Made by a program: the position numbers and the translations under genes. DNA of 35,292 nucleotides from Anaerolineales bacterium. Lineage in GTDB: Bacteria; Chloroflexota; Anaerolineae; Anaerolineales; RBG-16-64-43. Positions 31,360 through 35,292 of the stretch are shown here, one piece after another. The stretch is from NCBI GenBank assembly GCA_016928575.1, contig JAFGKK010000122.1:1-35292 (forward strand). Direction: 5' to 3'. How positions within the stretch are numbered: position 1 is the first letter of the stretch; each line of letters begins with the position of its first letter. Under the pieces are notes generated by a model. That model ran no database searches and had not been told where the DNA came from. It worked only from the letters and a program-made list of their open reading frames with translations.

Positions 31360-32046
31360 ATGAACGATCCTTTGATCCTTACCGTGATCGGGACGGCGCT
31401 AGCGGTGCTGGCGTTCTTCCTTTATTTGCGCTGGCGCCGGTCCCCCGGCGGATCCTCCTCGGCCGCGTTGGTTTCGGGGGCGTTCCGGATTCTTGCCGGA
31501 CGGAGAACGGCGCCGGGCGGGACGGCGGGCCGGCCGGAAGCCTTCGAGGGGTACGGATTTTTGACCGGGAAAGCCCGCCGGCCGATGGAGGAAATCAGGG
31601 TCGCCTACGCGGAGTGGATCCTGCTCGGCGCGGCGTTAGCCGTTCTCAGCCTGGTTTTCCGGACCGCCATTACGGAGAAAAGCGCGCGGTGGATCGCCTT
31701 CCCCTTCCTCGCCCTCGGCATTGCGGCTGCGGTCTACGCCGCGCACTGCTCGGAACGCCTGGAGCGCGCCGGGCTTTTGGAAAGGATCGCCGCGTTCCTG
31801 GCGCATCGGATGCGGGTGGATATTGTCCGCCTCACCTGCCTGATCGGAAGCGCGGTCTATTCTCTCCTGGGGGCGGCGGCCTGGCTGGTGTGCGGCTGGG
31901 ATGCCGCCTGGACGGTGATCGTCCTTTCCGCGGTCCTGGCGGCCGGCCTGGCAGTCGGTTTTTTCCGGGTTCAAAACTTCGGGCCGCCGGGGAGTCAAAC
32001 GGAAGGCGATATCTCTTCGCCGGATGACCGGGAGGCAGACGAGTAG
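31360..32046 (+). CDS. Hypothetical membrane protein
   Basis: This 228-aa protein has an N-terminal helix (about 5-24), a basic polar stretch, two helices (about 85-100 and 111-130), a short charged segment and two more (about 154-174 and 179-197), and an acidic tail ending DDREADE. No known motif is seen. It follows the third GT39-like gene by 13 nt and is probably cotranscribed. The pairing of a GT39-like gene with a small membrane protein also occurs at 22301-25575, although the two small proteins are not obviously related in sequence. Confidence 0.6.
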   Translation: MNDPLILTVIGTALAVLAFFLYLRWRRSPGGSSSAALVSGAFRILAGRRTAPGGTAGRPEAFEGYGFLTGKARRPMEEIRVAYAEWILLGAALAVLSLVFRTAITEKSARWIAFPFLALGIAAAVYAAHCSERLERAGLLERIAAFLAHRMRVDIVRLTCLIGSAVYSLLGAAAWLVCGWDAAWTVIVLSAVLAAGLAVGFFRVQNFGPPGSQTEGDISSPDDREADE

Positions 32047-32090
32047 TCGAAGAATTCCATTGGTAAACCGGTTTGTTACTTCTCAGCTGG

Positions 32091-32152
32091 CGATCGTCAT
32101 GCCGGCGCCTGCCCTCGGCGTGTGCTTTGCCGGGGATGATGTGAGCCGGCAT
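32091..32152 (+). repeat. Palindromic element A, long-loop variant A6
   Basis: It opens GCGATCGTCATGCCGGC and closes GCCGGCATCCAG. Stem ATGCCGGC (32099-32106) pairs perfectly with GCCGGCAT (32145-32152). The 38-nt loop contains CCTGCCCTCGGCG, a relative of the 12-mer tandem unit, and a further GGGGATGATG. Confidence 0.65.
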
Positions 32153-32190
32153 CCAGTAAATCTTCAATAATCACTGGACCCCGGCTTCGA

Positions 32191-32253
32191 ACCCCGCTTC
32201 CCTCGCTTCCCTCGCTTCGCGAGGGCGGGCGCGAGGGCAGGCGCGAGGGCGGG
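32191..32253. repeat. Compound tandem repeat: 9-mer x3 then 12-mer x3
   Basis: Three 9-mers (ACCCCGCTT, CCCTCGCTT, CCCTCGCTT; 32191-32217) are followed by three 12-mers of the form CGCGAGGGCRGG (32218-32253). The order, unit lengths and junction CTTCGCGAGG are the same as at 532-618, 31.6 kb away. Confidence 0.88.
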
Positions 32254-32255
32254 CG

Positions 32256-32352
32256 CTCGGGATAGCTTCTCGGGACGGGTTCGGGTACCTTTCCAGGAGT
32301 TGCCCCGGGACCGGATTCCCAGCCCCGCGACTGTGAACAAAGAGATGAGGGG
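32256..32352 (+). repeat. MITE-like element B, partial copy B3
   Basis: It contains TTCTCGGGACGGGTTCGGGT, then ACCTTTCCAGGAGTTGCCCC, GGGACCGGATTCCCAGCCCC and GATGAGGGGGAGGCTGAGG. It is a diverged copy of the 4038-4080 block and resembles the inverted B1 block, joined directly to the tandem repeat. The ends are unclear. Confidence 0.55.
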
Positions 32353-32477
32353 GAGGCTGAGGAGAAAGGAAAACCGATGAGGGAAAGAAAAAGCAATCCG
32401 CTTGCGACTTTCAAATCGCGAAGGGAATCTGCCCGGGAATGATTTGGCGGTATTTGTCCGCTGGAAAATGTGCGGAT

Positions 32478-34472
32478 TCAGAATCCCTGCGGCAGAGGAA
32501 TGTTGAATTCCCGCACCAGCAGTTCTGCCGTTTCCGCGCGGGTCGGTGAGCGTTCGGGGCAGAACATCAGCGGATCCGTCGAGCAGGCGGCCGCGCTGAC
32601 CTCCCGATAGAGCTGGTCGATCCACTCCTCCATCCATTCCTTGCCTTCCACCGGAACGTCGGTGAAGAAGTGACTGGCGTCCGGGGGTTCGTACTTCGCG
32701 CCGTACTTCGTCCGCAGGATGAACACCGCGAACGCCGCCCGGGTCACCTCTTGATTTGGGCAGAAAATCAGGGGGTTGACGCCGCAGCCGGTCGTAATTC
32801 CTTCCGCATACATCTGCTCGATGTAGGGGGCGGCCCAATGGTCCTTCGGCACGTCGGCGAAGACCTTGCCGGTCGCCGGAGGCGGAGCGTAATCCGCGCC
32901 GTATTTCATCCGCAGCATGAAGATCGCCATCTGGGCCCGGGTGACCGGATCCTCGGGGCAGAATTTCACCGGATTGGTGCTGCATCCTCCGGTGTACTTC
33001 GCGGCGTAAAGGGCTTCGATGTATTCCCACCGCGGATGGTCGATCGGCACGTCGGCGAAGGTTTGGATCCGCGCGGTGAAACTCCACCACGCTCCGCCGT
33101 CGGCGTAGACGAAACGGTTGTCGGCCTGAATCCGCACTTGCCAGTAATAGGTGCCGTTGTTGGCCAGACCTTTCAGCAGGGCGGTGGAGGCAGATTCCGG
33201 AGAAACCCACGGCCCGTCGCAAAGGTCGTTGTCGGTCTGGTCCACGCAGTATTCGTAGTTGATCGCGCCGCTTTCGGTGTTCCAGGCGAGAATCGGGCCG
33301 GTGTTGACAAAGGCGCCGTCGGCCGGCGCGGTTTTTTTCAGCGGGATGACGGCGGTCGGGGAGGGCGCGTGGGTCGCCGTCGGTGTGGGCGTGGCGGTCG
33401 GCGGCGGGGGAATGATCTGCGGAATCAGGAACACTCCGCCGGCGAGGACGCCGATGAGGATTACCCCTCCGGCGATCAAGCCGCCGGTTTTGGCCGGGGA
33501 CCGCTTCCCGGACGGCCCTTTCGGCGCGATCGACCGCGCGGCTTGCTTCTGCAACAGCGCGCCGTATCGTTCCTTCTTGTCGGCTTCCAAGTCCACGCGG
33601 GTGATCGATGTCTCCTGGAGAATCCTGTCGGTCTGGGAGTACGCCGCGCCGGCGGGGTTCCGGTAGGCGGCGACGGCGGCCAGCACGCTGCTCATCTCCG
33701 AGGCGTTCTGGAATCGGAATTCGGGTTCCTTCGCCAGCGCCCGGATCAGGATGCTGTTGACGCTTTCCGGAAGGTCGTCCCGGGCTTCGGTCAGGCGCGG
33801 AGTCGGATCGGCCAGGTGCATCATCATCACCTGGTCCGGGGTGTCGGCCTCGTAGGGGGTTTTGCCGGTAAGCATCTCGAACAGCACGACGCCCAGGGCG
33901 TAGATGTCGGCCCGGCCGTCCACCGCGGATTCGCCGCGGATCTGCTCGGGACTCATGTAGGAGGGCGTTCCCAGGACGGCCGATCCGGCAAGCGAATTGG
34001 TGGTTTCCGAAATCAGGGCGATCCCGAAATCCGTCAGGTACGCCTCTCCGGATTGGTCGAACAGGATGTTGGAGGGCTTAAGGTCGCGGTGGACGATTCC
34101 CTTGGCGTGGGCTGCGTCCAGCGCGCCGCCGATCCGCTGAAGGATCCTGGAGGCTTCGGCGATGGGGAAGGGGCCGCGGCGGATGCGCTCGGTCAGCGAC
34201 CCGCCGCTGAGGTAGCGCATCACCAGGAACGGCCGCCCGCCGTCCTCGCCGAAATCGTAGACCGGGACGATCGCCGGATGCTCGAGCGAGGCGATGGCCC
34301 GGGCTTCCCGCAGGAAGCATTCGAAGAGCGAGGGATTCTTTTGGGGGTCGCGGTGCAGGACTTTGATCGCCACTTCGCGCTGGAAGTTCGGATCGTAGGC
34401 AAGGTAGACGGTGGAGGTCCCGCCGCGGCCGATTTCGCGGCGGATTTCGTAGCGCGCGATTTTTTCGCTCAT
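32478..34472 (-). CDS. Membrane Ser/Thr protein kinase with Fn3-like and three SLH domains
   Basis: This 664-aa protein has a Hanks-type kinase domain at 8-270: IGRGGTSTVYLA, catalytic Lys37 in VAIK, HRDLKPSN (Asp130) and DFG at 148-150, with GTPSYMSPEQ. One membrane helix (about 330-352) is followed by a Thr/Pro-rich linker, a possible Fn3-like module (about 378-468, GTYYWQVRIQADN) and three SLH repeats (about 472-525, 538-590 and 602-655). Each SLH repeat begins with F(A/T)DVP and carries a C-x7-C pair before the TRA helix. SLH domains bind cell-wall polymers, so the outside part should be fixed to the envelope while the kinase is cytoplasmic. The ATG at 34472 lies 42 nt after the HIT gene, and AGGAG precedes it. 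Confidence 0.92.
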   Translation of the reverse strand: MSEKIARYEIRREIGRGGTSTVYLAYDPNFQREVAIKVLHRDPQKNPSLFECFLREARAIASLEHPAIVPVYDFGEDGGRPFLVMRYLSGGSLTERIRRGPFPIAEASRILQRIGGALDAAHAKGIVHRDLKPSNILFDQSGEAYLTDFGIALISETTNSLAGSAVLGTPSYMSPEQIRGESAVDGRADIYALGVVLFEMLTGKTPYEADTPDQVMMMHLADPTPRLTEARDDLPESVNSILIRALAKEPEFRFQNASEMSSVLAAVAAYRNPAGAAYSQTDRILQETSITRVDLEADKKERYGALLQKQAARSIAPKGPSGKRSPAKTGGLIAGGVILIGVLAGGVFLIPQIIPPPPTATPTPTATHAPSPTAVIPLKKTAPADGAFVNTGPILAWNTESGAINYEYCVDQTDNDLCDGPWVSPESASTALLKGLANNGTYYWQVRIQADNRFVYADGGAWWSFTARIQTFADVPIDHPRWEYIEALYAAKYTGGCSTNPVKFCPEDPVTRAQMAIFMLRMKYGADYAPPPATGKVFADVPKDHWAAPYIEQMYAEGITTGCGVNPLIFCPNQEVTRAAFAVFILRTKYGAKYEPPDASHFFTDVPVEGKEWMEEWIDQLYREVSAAACSTDPLMFCPERSPTRAETAELLVREFNIPLPQGF

Positions 34473-34505
34473 AAGGAGTCTCCTGCCTCGCGGCGTCCCG
34501 ACCCT

Positions 34506-34526
34506 TGGGAACCCTTAGGGTTCCCA
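34506..34526 (-). promoter_or_regulatory. Perfect hairpin with the HIT stop codon in its loop
   Basis: A 9-bp stem pairs 34506-34514 (TGGGAACCC) with 34518-34526 (GGGTTCCCA) around a 3-nt loop TTA, which on the minus strand is the TAA stop of the HIT gene. There is no T-run, so it is more likely an RNA-stability or attenuation structure between the HIT and kinase genes than a full terminator. Confidence 0.6.
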
Positions 34527-34994
34527 CCCCGCCCGCAGTTTGGTCCAGGTATCCTCCAAGCTTTCCGGCAGGACGCGCACTTCGCCCAGCACCGAGAGAA
34601 AGTTGGTGTCCCCCGGCCAGCGCGGAACGACGTGCAGGTGGACGTGGCCGGCCACCCCGGCGCCGGCGCACTCGCCGAGGTTCACTCCTAGGTTGAAGGA
34701 CGGGGCGCGGTAGACTTTGCGCAGCGCGGCCAGCGCCCGTTTGGTGAGGGCGAACATCTCCAGCCAGGTTTCCTCCGGCAGTTTGTCGATCGCATCTTCA
34801 TGCGCGACCGGGACGACCATCAGGTGCCCGCCGGTGTACGGGTAGCGGTTGAGGATGGCGAAGGCTCGCGGCAGGCGGGCGAGAATCAGCGCCTGCTCGT
34901 CGGTTTGCCGGAGGGCTTCGCAGAAGATGCAGGCCTGCACCGTCCCGTGACCCTCGATGTATTTTCTCCGCCAGGGGGACCACAGATGCTTCAT
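34515..34994 (-). CDS. HIT-family hydrolase/phosphorylase (Ap4A-type)
   Basis: This 159-aa protein has the histidine triad at H117-V-H119-L-H121 followed by VVPRW, the nucleotide-binding LNRYPYTGGHLMVVPVAH (about 48-65) and an N-terminal CIFC (Cys22, Cys25) that may bind zinc. The start MKHLWSPWRRKYIEG is characteristic of the Ap4A phosphorylase-like branch, which cleaves dinucleoside polyphosphates. An extended -10 (TGATACAAT, 35002-35010 on the minus strand) ends 7 nt before the ATG, implying a leaderless transcript. The SLH kinase gene follows 42 nt downstream and may be cotranscribed. Confidence 0.9.
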   Translation of the reverse strand: MKHLWSPWRRKYIEGHGTVQACIFCEALRQTDEQALILARLPRAFAILNRYPYTGGHLMVVPVAHEDAIDKLPEETWLEMFALTKRALAALRKVYRAPSFNLGVNLGECAGAGVAGHVHLHVVPRWPGDTNFLSVLGEVRVLPESLEDTWTKLRAGWEP

Positions 34995-35001
34995 AGGCAG
35001 G

Positions 35002-35010
35002 ATTGTATCA
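35002..35010 (-). promoter_or_regulatory. Extended -10 promoter of the HIT gene, probably leaderless
   Basis: TGATACAAT on the minus strand matches the extended -10 form, with a poor -35. It ends 7 nt before the start codon, the same distance as at the macrodomain gene. Confidence 0.55.
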
Positions 35011-35144
35011 AAGCGGTCCGATTTTGGCTTTCCCCCGACTCGGCTTTTGGGGGACGGGCGAGCTGGCCTTCCGCCTCGGGTCGGCGTCCGCGTTTTCAGG
35101 CTGTTTTTTCGGGGTTTTCCCAGCCCGGAATGGATTGCGAAACC

Positions 35145-35173
35145 TTGCCAGGGCCTTTCCTGTCTGATATAAT
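35145..35173 (+). promoter_or_regulatory. Near-consensus promoter of tRNA-Thr
   Basis: TTGCCA (35145-35150), a 17-bp spacer, and a perfect TATAAT (35168-35173) preceded by TG in the extended -10 position. The expected start is near 35180, about 25 nt upstream of the tRNA. Confidence 0.85.
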
Positions 35174-35205
35174 CGGCTAGCCCGATCCGGGGCGTTTTTA
35201 ACTAC

Positions 35206-35278
35206 GCCGACGTAGCTCAATCGGCAGAGCAACCGCCTTGTAAGTGGTAGGTTACGGGTTCGATTCCCGTCGTCGGCT
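35206..35278 (+). tRNA. tRNA-Thr (anticodon TGT)
   Basis: The cloverleaf is complete. Acceptor GCCGACG pairs with CGTCGGC, D-stem GCTC pairs with GAGC, anticodon stem ACCGC pairs with GTGGT around loop CTTGTAA (anticodon TGT, reading ACA), and T-stem ACGGG pairs with CCCGT around TTCGATT. The discriminator base is T and CCA is not encoded. It lies alone behind a strong promoter. Confidence 0.96.
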
Positions 35279-35292
35279 TGCGTTAACAACCG

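Larger units (their letters stand above)
32047..32477. other. Repeat cluster between convergent genes
   Basis: It is composed of an A-type palindrome (32091-32152), a compound tandem repeat (32191-32253) and a partial element B (32256-32352). Nearer the kinase stop, small inverted repeats (GCGACTTTCAAATCGC at 32404-32419, AAGC...GCTT with an adjacent A-run at about 32385-32403) could act as a weak terminator for the minus-strand kinase gene. No gene is supported. Confidence 0.5.

Noticed and set aside
32670-34691. 673-residue plus-strand frame opposite the SLH kinase
   Set aside because: The minus strand encodes clear kinase and SLH motifs; the opposite frame is low-complexity.

Overview
The window is high-GC bacterial chromosome. 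It most resembles a member of the Chloroflexota, probably Anaerolineae. This placement is inferred from style and no phylogenetic marker was tested. The cues are Hanks-type Ser/Thr kinases fused to extracytoplasmic TolB-like or S-layer-homology (SLH) repeats, Thr/Pro-rich linkers behind lipoprotein signals, several large GT39-like membrane glycosyltransferases, split acyl-CoA carboxylase and methylmalonyl-CoA mutase genes, and intergenic regions full of short palindromic repeats.

Layout. 1-4794 is a repeat-rich accessory zone. It holds an intact mini GIY-YIG nuclease gene, a lipoprotein, a macrodomain gene overlapping a SpoU/TrmH RNA methyltransferase gene, a small SAM methyltransferase, and a second GIY-YIG gene broken by a ~270-bp MITE-like insertion. 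4795-10648 (minus) carries NADP isocitrate dehydrogenase, two tandem LppM-like membrane proteins ended by a clear terminator, and a NifU-like gene overlapping a kinase/TolB-propeller gene. 10751-15430 carries a THUMP-like methyltransferase, a REP-associated transposase (RAYT) framed by repeated palindromes, a phosphoribosyltransferase, two paralogous lipoproteins and a flavodoxin-fold quinone reductase.

27849 down to 15773 (minus) is one long co-directional run of nine genes, mostly overlapping or nearly so: two GT39-like glycosyltransferases, a small membrane protein, acyl-CoA carboxylase carboxyltransferase, biotin carboxylase, biotin carrier, a CYTH protein, methylmalonyl-CoA mutase large subunit and methylmalonyl-CoA epimerase. 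Together the last genes form the propionyl-CoA to succinyl-CoA route. The B12-binding small mutase subunit is not in the window. A repeat has entered the only sizeable gap in this run.

28024-32046 (plus) holds a CDF zinc exporter, a third GT39-like protein and a membrane protein. 32047-32477 is another repeat cluster. 32478-34994 (minus) holds an SLH-bearing kinase and a HIT hydrolase. The window ends with tRNA-Thr(TGT) behind a near-consensus promoter.

The most unusual signal is the repeat system. A palindromic element (called A here) frames the GIY-YIG gene in inverted orientation, and a second, decayed GIY-YIG locus also has A copies on both sides. A MITE-like element (B), a compound 9-mer/12-mer tandem repeat and a RAYT unit share the same intergenic spaces. 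Gene functions are read from motifs visible in the translations. No database search was run.
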